Assembly (NCBI RefSeq): GCF_049999945.1
Contig: NZ_JBLYUB010000007.1
Coordinates: 62,001 to 126,000, forward strand
Source: Planosporangium spinosum
Lineage (GTDB): Bacteria > Actinomycetota > Actinomycetes > Mycobacteriales > Micromonosporaceae
DNA length: 64,000 nt
Direction of reading: 5' to 3'
Shown here piece after piece: positions 55,193 to 62,986 of this stretch. Under the pieces are notes generated by a model. The model did not search any database, was not told the DNA's origin, and was given only the letters and a program-made list of their open reading frames with translations. Numbering within the stretch: position 1 is the stretch's first letter; each line of letters opens with the position of its first letter. Made by a program: the position numbers and the translations under genes.

Positions 55193-56101
55193 TTACACGA
55201 CGGCGCCGTCGTCGGTGTCGTCCTCCTCCTCGTCGCCGGGGCGCAGCCGCCAGATCAGCGTGACGACGCCGGCCAGCAGCCCGCCGAAGCCGAGGAGTTG
55301 GGCCACGTCGGCGTCGATCGGCACCAGGTCGGGCTTGAAGAACAGCAGCAGGCCGCCCACGATCCCGATCAGCGCGAGCACCACCTGGGCCGGCGGGCGG
55401 GGGACCGGGGGAGGTGGCGGGGGCGTGTAGCCCTCGTCGTCGTCGGGCAGCCCGGTGCCGAAGGTGTCGAGCGCGTCGAGCAGGCTCGGCTCGTCCGGGG
55501 GCCGGCTGGTCGGCGTGCCGGATCCCCGGCCGCGTCCGTCAGTGGCGCGCGCGTCCGGCTCGCCCGCCTCTCGGTCCCGGCCGCCCGCCTCGCCCGCGTC
55601 GTGACCGATCCGGTGGCCGAGGTCGGGGTCGGTGTCGTCGAGCGCCCGTTCGGAGACGTTCTCGGCCGCCGGCCAGGGCGGGGCCCGGTCGTCGAGTTCC
55701 ACGTCGTACCCGGCGACGATGCGCGCCCAGGCGGTCTCGACGTCGACGCTGTCGGTCGAGTCCGCCCCGGTGGCCGGCGCGCCGGCCGGGTCGGCGACGG
55801 CGGCCACCGGCGCGTCGACCCCGGCGTTCTCGTCGGCGCGCAGCCGCGCGAGGTACTCCCGGGCCCGGTCCAGGTGCTCCCGGTCGGCGTAGAGCCGGTC
55901 GGTCGGCCGGGCCGGCAGGGTCGTCGTCCGGGTGACGGGGTGCAGGTCCGTGGCCGGCAGCAGGTAGGCGGCTATGCCCTCGCCGGCCAGCACGTCGAGT
56001 AGATGCTCGCCGACGCGCGGATCGACGTCGCCCACCGCGGCGTACTCGGCCGCGCTGAGCCCGTTGTCGCGCCTTCCGCGCCGGGAGCCACCCGCTGGCA
56101 C
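55193..56101 (-). CDS. Membrane-anchored acidic/proline-rich protein (conserved in related actinomycetes)
   Basis: 302 residues. The N-terminal domain begins VPAGGSRRGRRDNGLSAAE and includes VGDVDPRVGEHLLDVLAGEG and LHPVTRTTTLPARPTDRLY, then AREYLARLRADE. The middle is acidic and low in complexity and ends in PPPPPPVPRPP; two membrane helices (about 232-249 and 258-278) and an acidic tail (GDEEEDDTDDG) follow. AGGAGG lies 8 nt before the GTG at 56101, fixing the start. Function unknown. Only 3 bases separate its stop from that of the convergent hydrolase gene. Confidence 0.78.
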   Translation of the reverse strand: MPAGGSRRGRRDNGLSAAEYAAVGDVDPRVGEHLLDVLAGEGIAAYLLPATDLHPVTRTTTLPARPTDRLYADREHLDRAREYLARLRADENAGVDAPVAAVADPAGAPATGADSTDSVDVETAWARIVAGYDVELDDRAPPWPAAENVSERALDDTDPDLGHRIGHDAGEAGGRDREAGEPDARATDGRGRGSGTPTSRPPDEPSLLDALDTFGTGLPDDDEGYTPPPPPPVPRPPAQVVLALIGIVGGLLLFFKPDLVPIDADVAQLLGFGGLLAGVVTLIWRLRPGDEEEDDTDDGAVV

Positions 56102-56335
56102 CGGCTCTGCCCTCCTGACGCGACCGCCCGCCACGCCGTGGAGTACGACGTGGGTGGCCGCTGACCGAAATCCTGACACGGTTGCCCACTGTTCGGGGAG
56201 TGCGTTGTGGTGTGAGGTACCGGGTTCGTACGCTCAACAACGACGTTCGTACGCTCGACGGCGGACCAGGCGGATGCGGCCGGCGTGCCGTAGTGCGTCG
56301 GTGTGCGGGCAACCGGTGCATCTGGAAGGACACGT

Positions 56336-57061
56336 GTGGTCTACTCGCTGCTCAAATACATCATCCTCGGCCCATGGCTGCGGTTGATCTTCTGGCCCAA
56401 GGTTGAGGGCCGTGAGTACGTGCCTGACGAGGGCCCGGCGATTCTGGCCAGCAACCACCTCTCCTTCTCCGACTCGATCTTCATGCCACTGATGGTCAAG
56501 CGGCGGGTCACGTTCGTGGCCAAGCAGGAGTACTTCACCGGGCGCGGGCTCAAGGGCTGGCTGACCAAGATGTTCTTCGTCGGTACCGGCACGATCCCGG
56601 TCGACCGGTCGGGCGGGCGGGCCGCCCAGGCCGCGATCGACACCGGGCTGCGGGTGCTGCGCGAGGGCCACCTGTTCGGCATCTACCCGGAGGGCACCCG
56701 CTCACCCGACGGCCGGCTCTACCGGGGCAAGACGGGCGTGGCCCGGCTGGCACTGGAGAGCGGAGCGCCGGTCATCCCGGTCGTGATGCTCAACTCCGAC
56801 AAGATCCAGCCGCCCGGCAAGCTCATCCCGCGGCTCAAGCGGGTGCGGATCCGGTTCGGCCCGCCGATGGACTTCTCGCGGTACGCCGGGATGGCCGGCG
56901 ACCGGTTCATCGAGCGCGCCGTGACTGACGAGATCATGTACGAGCTGATGGAACTGTCCGGCCGCGAGTACGTCGACGTGTACGCCCAGAAGGTGAAGTC
57001 GGGCAAGGCCAAGAGCGGCAAGCCGGAGCAGGCCGAGCCGACCCCCGTGGTCGCCGCCTGA
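56336..57061 (+). CDS. 1-acyl-sn-glycerol-3-phosphate acyltransferase-like protein (PlsC family)
   Basis: 241 residues. Family motifs are NHLSFSD (His41, Asp46), FFVGTGTIPVDRSGG, FGIYPEGTRSPDG and VIPVVMLNSD. A hydrophobic N-terminal helix attaches it to the membrane. It acylates lysophosphatidate or a related lipid; by position it corresponds to Rv2182c in M. tuberculosis. The GTG at 56336 is chosen because AAGGA lies 5 nt upstream. The Lys/Pro-rich C-terminal tail is not conserved. Confidence 0.9.
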   Translation: MVYSLLKYIILGPWLRLIFWPKVEGREYVPDEGPAILASNHLSFSDSIFMPLMVKRRVTFVAKQEYFTGRGLKGWLTKMFFVGTGTIPVDRSGGRAAQAAIDTGLRVLREGHLFGIYPEGTRSPDGRLYRGKTGVARLALESGAPVIPVVMLNSDKIQPPGKLIPRLKRVRIRFGPPMDFSRYAGMAGDRFIERAVTDEIMYELMELSGREYVDVYAQKVKSGKAKSGKPEQAEPTPVVAA

Positions 57062-57070
57062 CGTCGGCCG

Positions 57071-57100
57071 GCGCGGCGGTGACCACGATGCCGCCCGCGC
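57071..57100. terminator. Imperfect hairpin between convergent genes
   Basis: GCGCGGCGG (57071-57079) can pair with CCGCCCGCGC (57091-57100) with one bulge, between the PlsC and cyclase/ATPase stops. Confidence 0.4.
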
Positions 57101-57106
57101 CCGTCG

Positions 57107-60100
57107 TCAGCTCGCCGGGACCTCGCAGCCGGCCAGCCGCAGCAGGCCGGGCGCCTGGTTGCGCTCGGCGAACGCGGTGACCTGCGCGCGTACCTGCTTG
57201 CTCCGGTCGTCGTCGCCGAAGTTGCGCAGCGACCGGGCGGCGGCCGCGAGTGACAGCACCCGGTTGGTCGCGTGGCCCATCTCGGCGTACCGGTCCGCCG
57301 CCGCCAGGTGCAGCCCGGCCGCCCGGGCGTGGTCGCCGTCGGCGGCCGCGACGCCCCCGGCGACGGTCCGGGCCGCGGCCTCCACCCAGGCGGTCCGGTG
57401 CGACACCTCGCCCAGCATCTCGCGCAGCCGGGTCGAGGCGGTTCGCCCGGCGATCGCGGCGGCGTGCGACGCCGCGTCCACCCACTCGCCGCTCACCAGC
57501 GCCCGTACCGGCCGCCACGAGTCCACCAGCTCCGACAGCAGATCGGTCGCCTCGTCGAGGCGGTCCTGCAGGGCCCGGCAGAGGGCGACGTGTGACAGTG
57601 CGGTCCACTCCAGACGGTAGAAGCCGCTGCGGCGCCCGGCGGTCAGCAGCGCGTCGATCTCGTCGGGGTCGGCGCACCCGAGGTCATCGCCCCGCATGAT
57701 CCGCACCTGCGCGCAGATCCCCCGGACCTGCAGGTCCCACTCGCCGCCGGTGGTGGCCAGGTCGGCCTCGGCGGCGAGCATCCGGTCCCACTCGCCGTCG
57801 ACGTGGGCGAGCATCGCCTGGTACGAGTAGCCGGTCGCCAGGTTGTGCCCGCCGGGCATGCCCAGGCGCACCTCCTCCAGCAGCGCCAGCGATCCGGCGT
57901 AGTCGCCCTCCTCGCGCAGCGCGTACGACAGGTTCTGAATGGCCCGGCGCAGGGCGAGCAGGTGCTGGCTGCGGCACAGCTCGGTGACGGCCTGTAGCTC
58001 GGCCAGGCCGCCACGGTCACCGGCCTTGTACCGGGCGGTGCCCACGGTCACCCGGGCGTTCGCGGCGACCTCGGCCAGGCCGAGCCGCTCGGCGATGTCG
58101 GCGGCCATGCCGGCCGCGGTGACCGCCGGGTCGCGTTCGTGGTTGAGCATGTGCAGCCGGCCCAGCTCGGCGTACGCGTCGGCCTTCTCCGGCGTGTCGG
58201 GCAACTCCCCGAACAGCTCGACCGCCCGGTCCAGGCAGGCCAGCGCGGCGAGCCGGTCGGCCCGCAGCCACGCGGCCTGTCCGAGCAGCGTCCACGACCG
58301 GGCCGCGTTGGCCCGGTCGCCGCCGGCGTACAGCCGCGCGGCCAGGGCCCGGAGCCGGTCCTCGCCGCCGCCGGCGAGGAACGCGTCCCGGTCGGAGTAG
58401 AACGAGATCTCGGTGGCGAGCAGTTCGACGCCGAGCCGTTCGAGGACCGGTACCGGGTCGGTGTCGCCGTCGTCGAACAGCGCCAGCGCCCGTGCGGCGT
58501 GGCCGGCGGCGGTCGCGTGCGCCTGGAGCGCGTACGCCCGGCGGGCGGCCCGCCGCAGCGCGTCCCGGGCGGGCGGCGCGTACCGCTGGGCGTCCAGGCC
58601 GAGGGTGCGGGCGATCTCGTGCGCGGTGTACCGGTGGTGCGCGAGCACCTCGGCGAGGTCGGTGGCCCGGTCGCTGCCCACGCCGTCGAGCCACTCGGCG
58701 GTCCGCTCGTGGCGGGCCACCCGCTCGGTACGCGGAAGCCGCTGGTAGCAGACGTCGCGGACGAGCACGTGGCCGAAGCGGTATTCGGGTTGGCCCGCCA
58801 TGGTGGAGGTGGGCTGCTCGTGGATGAGGTCGCGCTGTTCCAGCCGCCGTAGCGCCCGTTCGATCACGTCGACGGGCTGGTTGAGCGCCGCGGCGACCGC
58901 GCCGGGCCAGAACTGCATGCCGACCACGGCCGCGGCCTGCAGGACGGTCCGGTCGGCCGCGTCCAGCAGGTCGACGCGGTTGGCGATGACGGCGTGCACG
59001 CTGTCCGGCATGGGCAGCCCGTCGGGCAGGGCGAGCGCCTCGGCCGGGCGCAGCCGGCCCTGCTCGATGAGCATCCGGGTGTACTCATGGGCGTAGAGCG
59101 GGTTGCCGTCGGCCAGCTCGACCAGCGGGTCGAACATCTCGGCCGGGAACGCCGCCTGGCCGAGCAGGTTGGCGTACATCTTGGCGATCTCGGGCCGGCG
59201 CAGCGGCGGCAGCGCGATCGTCAGCGACCCGGAGATGGTGCCGGCCCAGGTGGGGTGCCGTTCGACGAGTTCCGGCCGGGCGGTGCACAGCAGCATCAGC
59301 GGTACGTCGCGCACCGACGCGCCGAGCAGCTCGACGAAGCGCAGCACCTTCTCGTCGGCCCAGTGGAGGTCTTCGAAGACCAGGACGGTCGGCCGGCGCG
59401 CCGCGAGGGCGACGACGAAGCGCCGCCAGGCGGACTCGGCCTCCTCGGCGGCGAGGGTCGGGCCGCGCAGGCCGACGAGGGGGCCCAGCGCGTCGGACAG
59501 GCGCGCCGCCTCGGCCGGGTCGACCAGGTCGCGCAGGGCGCGGTCGAGTCGGCTGCGGGCGACGTCGGCGCTGTCGGTGTCGAGGATGCCGGCCTCGGCC
59601 TTGACAATGTCGGCCAGGGCCGCGTACGTGACGTTCTCGCCGAACGGCGGGCACCGCCCGGTACGCCAGCACACGGCGGTGTCCAGCAGTTGCTCGCTGT
59701 GCTGGTAGAGCTCGCGGACCAGGCGGCTCTTGCCGATGCCGGCGCGCCCCAGCACGCTCACCAGCTGCGGCACCCGGTCCTGCAACGCCCGGTGCAGGGC
59801 ATTGACCAGCAGGCCCAGCTCGTGGGTGCGGTTGACCAGCGGGGAGCCGTCGGCCTCCCGGTCGGGGTGGGTGCGCTGCAGCGGCGCGACCCCGAGCCAC
59901 ACCTCGGTCGGTGACGACCGGCCGCGCAGGGTGACCGGCGCCTGTGCCTCGTACCGGACCGCCGACTTGGAGGCGGCGTAGGTCGCCTCGTCGACGACCA
60001 CCCCGCCGGGCGGTGCCACCGACTGCAGCCGGGACGCGGTGGTGACCACGTCACCGGCCACGATCGCCTGGCCGCCGTCGCGCGCGGCGGCCACGTCGAC

Positions 60101-60646
60101 GAGCGCCTCCCCGGTCGCGATGCCGACCCGGAAGCGTCCGGAGAACGTGCCCGGACGGGTCGGGCCGCCGGTGTCCGCGTCGGTGGGCGCGTACCGGGCG
60201 AGGACCCGTTGCAGCTCCAGGCCGGCCCGCACGCAGCGGACCGCGTCGGTCTCGGTGGCCACCGGCGCGCCGAACAGCGCCATCACCGCGTCGCCGATGT
60301 ACTTCTCGACGACGCCGCCGTACTGGCTGATCACCCGGCGGGCGGCGGTGAAGAACCCCTGCTGCATCTCGCGGACCAGCTCCGGGTCGGACTGCTCCAC
60401 GTACGGGGTGAAGTCGATCAGGTCGACGAACAGCACGCTGATGCGCCGCCGGTCCTCGTTGGGCGCGGCGCCGGGTACCGGGGACGAGTGGCCGAGCGGG
60501 GTGCCGCAGCCGGTGCAGAAGCGCACGTCGGGGGCGAGCGCCCGGCCGCACTCCGGGCAGGAGGTGGTCAGCTCGGTGCCGCAGCCACCGCAGAACCGGT
60601 CGTCAGCGGAGGCCGCGCGTCCGCAGCGGGAGCACGACGTGGCGAT
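57107..60646 (-). CDS. Zinc-ribbon/adenylate-cyclase/AAA ATPase/TPR regulator, probable ATC start
   Basis: About 1179 residues: double zinc ribbon (CSRC, CGGC, CPEC, CTGC in residues 5-48), class III cyclase domain (ISVLFVDLIDFT, Asp75; EKYIGDAVMALFG, Asp119), ATPase (GRAGIGKSRL; LVFEDLHWADE) and a long TPR-like C-terminus. The cyclase transition-state Asn is Thr202 in GDVVTTASR. The first ordinary start, GTG at 60526, would cut the zinc ribbon in half; there is no ATG, GTG, TTG or CTG in frame upstream, but AAGGAG sits 7 nt before an ATC at 60646. It is probably a signal-responsive regulator. Confidence 0.82.
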   Translation of the reverse strand: MATSCSRCGRAASADDRFCGGCGTELTTSCPECGRALAPDVRFCTGCGTPLGHSSPVPGAAPNEDRRRISVLFVDLIDFTPYVEQSDPELVREMQQGFFTAARRVISQYGGVVEKYIGDAVMALFGAPVATETDAVRCVRAGLELQRVLARYAPTDADTGGPTRPGTFSGRFRVGIATGEALVDVAAARDGGQAIVAGDVVTTASRLQSVAPPGGVVVDEATYAASKSAVRYEAQAPVTLRGRSSPTEVWLGVAPLQRTHPDREADGSPLVNRTHELGLLVNALHRALQDRVPQLVSVLGRAGIGKSRLVRELYQHSEQLLDTAVCWRTGRCPPFGENVTYAALADIVKAEAGILDTDSADVARSRLDRALRDLVDPAEAARLSDALGPLVGLRGPTLAAEEAESAWRRFVVALAARRPTVLVFEDLHWADEKVLRFVELLGASVRDVPLMLLCTARPELVERHPTWAGTISGSLTIALPPLRRPEIAKMYANLLGQAAFPAEMFDPLVELADGNPLYAHEYTRMLIEQGRLRPAEALALPDGLPMPDSVHAVIANRVDLLDAADRTVLQAAAVVGMQFWPGAVAAALNQPVDVIERALRRLEQRDLIHEQPTSTMAGQPEYRFGHVLVRDVCYQRLPRTERVARHERTAEWLDGVGSDRATDLAEVLAHHRYTAHEIARTLGLDAQRYAPPARDALRRAARRAYALQAHATAAGHAARALALFDDGDTDPVPVLERLGVELLATEISFYSDRDAFLAGGGEDRLRALAARLYAGGDRANAARSWTLLGQAAWLRADRLAALACLDRAVELFGELPDTPEKADAYAELGRLHMLNHERDPAVTAAGMAADIAERLGLAEVAANARVTVGTARYKAGDRGGLAELQAVTELCRSQHLLALRRAIQNLSYALREEGDYAGSLALLEEVRLGMPGGHNLATGYSYQAMLAHVDGEWDRMLAAEADLATTGGEWDLQVRGICAQVRIMRGDDLGCADPDEIDALLTAGRRSGFYRLEWTALSHVALCRALQDRLDEATDLLSELVDSWRPVRALVSGEWVDAASHAAAIAGRTASTRLREMLGEVSHRTAWVEAAARTVAGGVAAADGDHARAAGLHLAAADRYAEMGHATNRVLSLAAAARSLRNFGDDDRSKQVRAQVTAFAERNQAPGLLRLAGCEVPAS

Positions 60647-60814
60647 GGTGCCTCTCCTTCGGGGTCCGACGCCCGTATCCTCACACGTCCCGCGGCCGGC
60701 GAACCAGGCGTTCGGCCCGGTCGGCGGGCAGGTGTACGGAACAAGACAGTGGACGACCGTCCGGCCCGTCTAGAGTTCGAGCGGATTTGATGACTTGTTT
60801 ATTGGGGGTTTTCG

Positions 60815-61060
60815 ATGGTTGCCGTCCGGCTCGCTCAGGATTGGACAGACGGCGGCGGGGAGTTCCACGCCGCCGGGGACATGGTCGACGTCGACGCCGT
60901 CACGCTGGCGCAGCTCGAGGCGAACGGGGTCGTCGCGTCGGCGGAGCCCGGACCGGGCAAGAACGGGACCAACTGGGCCGGCGAGACCGGTAACCCGCAG
61001 TGGGCCGGCGAGACCGGTACGAACCCGCAGTGGGCGGGGGAGACCGGGATCCAGACCTGA
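60815..61060 (+). CDS. Small protein with C-terminal WAGETG tandem repeats
   Basis: 81 residues. The N-terminal half (MVAVRLAQDWTDGGGEFHAA then VDVDAVTLAQLEANGVV) resembles small beta-rich domains known from phage head-tail regions; the C-terminus repeats NPQWAGETG three times. There is no signal peptide. GGGGG lies about 8 nt before the ATG in a locally AT-rich stretch. No phage genes are nearby, so a phage role is not supported. The conserved Trp repeats suggest a binding tail. Function unknown. Confidence 0.72.
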   Translation: MVAVRLAQDWTDGGGEFHAAGDMVDVDAVTLAQLEANGVVASAEPGPGKNGTNWAGETGNPQWAGETGTNPQWAGETGIQT

Positions 61061-61097
61061 GCCGGGTACGGCCGACCGAGGACGGGTCGGTGGGCAC

Positions 61098-61136
61098 GCG
61101 ACCGTGATCTGCCGTGCAGCAGCGGACCACGGTCGC
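61098..61136. terminator. Hairpin between convergent genes
   Basis: GCGACCGTG (61098-61106) and CACGGTCGC (61128-61136) are exact reverse complements around a 21-nt loop that has its own short CCG/CGG pairing. It lies between the repeat-protein gene and the Crp gene. Confidence 0.55.
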
Positions 61137-61146
61137 ATCGCCGTGT

Positions 61147-61196
61147 CCGGGTCCGTGCTCAGCGGTCGGTGGCCGGGTCCGTGCTCAGCGGTCGGT
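61147..61196. repeat. 24-bp tandem duplication at the Crp stop codon
   Basis: The 24-nt sequence with core GGGTCCGTGCTCAGCGGTCG occurs at 61147-61170 and 61173-61196 (period 26). The second copy contains the stop of the minus-strand Crp gene. Confidence 0.75.
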
Positions 61197-61877
61197 CATG
61201 CCGGCCCGGCGGCGCAGCGCCCCGAGGTCGGTGACCACGATGCGCCGGCCCTCGGTGCGCAGCCAGCCCCGGCTGGCGAAGGATCCGATCGCCTGGTTGA
61301 CGCTCTGCCGGGAACCGCCGGCCATCTCCGCGAGCTGGCTCTGGTTGAGCTCGATGGTCACCATCGGCGCCTGGGTGTCGCCGGCGAGGCGGACCAGGGT
61401 CTTGGCGACCCGGCCGGGCAGGTCGAGGAAGACATGATCGGTGTTCTGCTCGGTCAGTCGTCGGATCAGGCCGCCCAGCGAGCGCATCACCGCGTCGAGG
61501 ATGCGCGGGTTCGCGTGGACCAGTTCCAGGAACGCGCCACGGGACAGGGCGAGCGCCTGGCAGTCCTCGATCGCCTCGGCGGACAGCGACCTGGCGCCGC
61601 CGTCCAGGAGTGACAGCTCGCCGAGTACGTCGGGCGGCCGGATCACATTGAGCACGGCCCGCTCGCCCGTCGGCGCGGTGCGGAACACCATCACGGCGCC
61701 GCGCCGGAGCACGATGAGCGACTCGCCAGGATCGTTCTCGACGAACAGCAGTTGACCCTTGCGGTAGGTCCGCGGCACGGCCGCGGCGATGACGCGCTGG
61801 CGGACCTCCGGTTCGAGCCCCGCGAACATCTCCACACCGGTCAACGCGTCGCCGGGATCCGGCAGCCGAACCTCCAC
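61185..61877 (-). CDS. Crp/Fnr family transcriptional regulator
   Basis: 230 residues. The N-terminal cyclic-nucleotide-binding fold includes YRKGQLLFVENDPGESL, VIRPPDVLGELSLLDGGAR and SAEAIEDCQALAL; the C-terminal winged HTH contains LNQSQLAEMAGGSRQSVNQAI. There are no Fnr-type cysteines at the N-terminus, and the phosphate-cassette region RSLSAEA keeps Arg-Ser, so cAMP binding is possible. GGAGGGG lies about 7 nt before the GTG. A GGTAAC-N10-GTTACC dyad lies 17-38 nt upstream. The neighbouring cyclase/ATPase could be a functional partner; this is inference. Confidence 0.92.
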   Translation of the reverse strand: MEVRLPDPGDALTGVEMFAGLEPEVRQRVIAAAVPRTYRKGQLLFVENDPGESLIVLRRGAVMVFRTAPTGERAVLNVIRPPDVLGELSLLDGGARSLSAEAIEDCQALALSRGAFLELVHANPRILDAVMRSLGGLIRRLTEQNTDHVFLDLPGRVAKTLVRLAGDTQAPMVTIELNQSQLAEMAGGSRQSVNQAIGSFASRGWLRTEGRRIVVTDLGALRRRAGMTDR

Positions 61878-62246
61878 GGTCCAACCCCTCCCCGGTAACA
61901 GTCTGAACAGTTACCCCTGATCATGACGGCCCGGGTGGGTGGTGTACACCCCCGCCGTCGGGTGTCCGACTCTGGACGGTCGCAGGCTAGCGCTCATGGC
62001 GTCGCTGGCGAAGCGACCTGTACCGGTGATCACGATCCGTTGCGCAAACGCGCTACCGGCTTGCCGGAAAGTTGCCGAAACGTGACCATGACGTGTCCGC
62101 GGCGGCCGAGCCGGATGCCGACCGTCCCCAGTGGACCACGATCAGGGGAGAGCCGTCCCCGACCCCGCCGTGCCGACCCTATCGAGCCGGAGGCGGCCGT
62201 ATCGACCCCGCTGCGCCGGGTGCCGGCGCGGCGGGGGAGGATGGTC
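61878..62246. other. 369-nt divergent control region
   Basis: Between the Crp gene (minus) and the exoribonuclease gene (plus). Apart from the dyad at 61894-61915 and the GGGAGG ribosome binding site before 62247, no gene, tRNA or strong repeat is seen. Confidence 0.5.
61894..61915 (-). promoter_or_regulatory. Putative operator upstream of the Crp gene
   Basis: GGTAAC (61894-61899) and GTTACC (61910-61915) form an inverted repeat with CTGAACAG inside; on the minus strand ACTGTT occurs twice in direct order. It sits 17-38 nt before the start, suited to autoregulation. It does not match the TGTGA-N6-TCACA Crp consensus. Confidence 0.5.
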
Positions 62247-62759
62247 ATGATGCCGTACCGCTACTTCTACGACTGTGAGTTCATCGAGGACGGGCGCCTG
62301 ATCGACCTCGTCTCCATCGGCGTGGTCGACGAGCGGGGGCGTGAGTTCTACGCGGTCTCGACCGAGTTCGACGACGCGCGGGCGATTCCGTGGGTACGCC
62401 GTAACGTGCTCGACAGGCTGCCCTCGCCGGCCGACCGGGCCTGGCGGTCGCGCGAACGGATTCGCGACGACCTGTACGGGTTCCTCGCCGAGCCGTTGCA
62501 CACCGGCGAGGCGGACGAGATCGAACTGTGGGCCTGGTACGCCGCGTACGATCACGTGGCCCTCGCCCAGCTCTGGGGTGCGATGACCGCGCTGCCCCGC
62601 GAGATCCCCCGCTTCACCAAGGACCTGCGGCAGCTGTGGGACGACCACGGCCGCCCGCCGTTGCCGACCATGGCCGACCGTCACGACGCGCTGGTCGACG
62701 CCCGGCACAACCTGGCGCGCTGGCAGGCGATGGGGCCGATCCGGCACGGGGGCAGGTAG
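62247..62759 (+). CDS. DEDDh-type 3'-5' exoribonuclease
   Basis: 170 residues. Exonuclease motifs: FYDCEFIEDG (Asp9, Glu11), YAAYDHVALAQL (third Asp) and ADRHDALVDARHN (His and fourth Asp). I recall this small family as actinobacterial polyadenylate-preferring exoribonucleases, so it probably trims RNA 3' ends. Three Met codons are close together; GGGAGG abuts the first (62241) but is 6 nt from the second, so 62247 is preferred. It is a single gene upstream of the phosphofructokinase. Confidence 0.87.
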   Translation: MMPYRYFYDCEFIEDGRLIDLVSIGVVDERGREFYAVSTEFDDARAIPWVRRNVLDRLPSPADRAWRSRERIRDDLYGFLAEPLHTGEADEIELWAWYAAYDHVALAQLWGAMTALPREIPRFTKDLRQLWDDHGRPPLPTMADRHDALVDARHNLARWQAMGPIRHGGR

Positions 62760-62986
62760 CACCCCCGTTACCGCCGAGTAGGGGTGAGTCCATCGGGAAC
62801 CCATCGAAATCTACTACCGGGTCGCTGCGTTTTCGGTCCCGATGGCGACTACAGTGCGCAGTTGCGGCCCGCCCCGGGCCGGCAACGATGCCGAACGCGG
62901 GGGCCGACCCGTCGAGCGCGTCCGGTCTCCGCCCGCGGGGCTCGCTTGTCGTTTACGCACCAACAATTGGGAAGGACGACCAGGTT

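Noticed and set aside
60815..61060. Prophage remnant
   Set aside because: The only hint is a weak resemblance of one small protein to a phage fold; neighbours are ordinary chromosomal genes.
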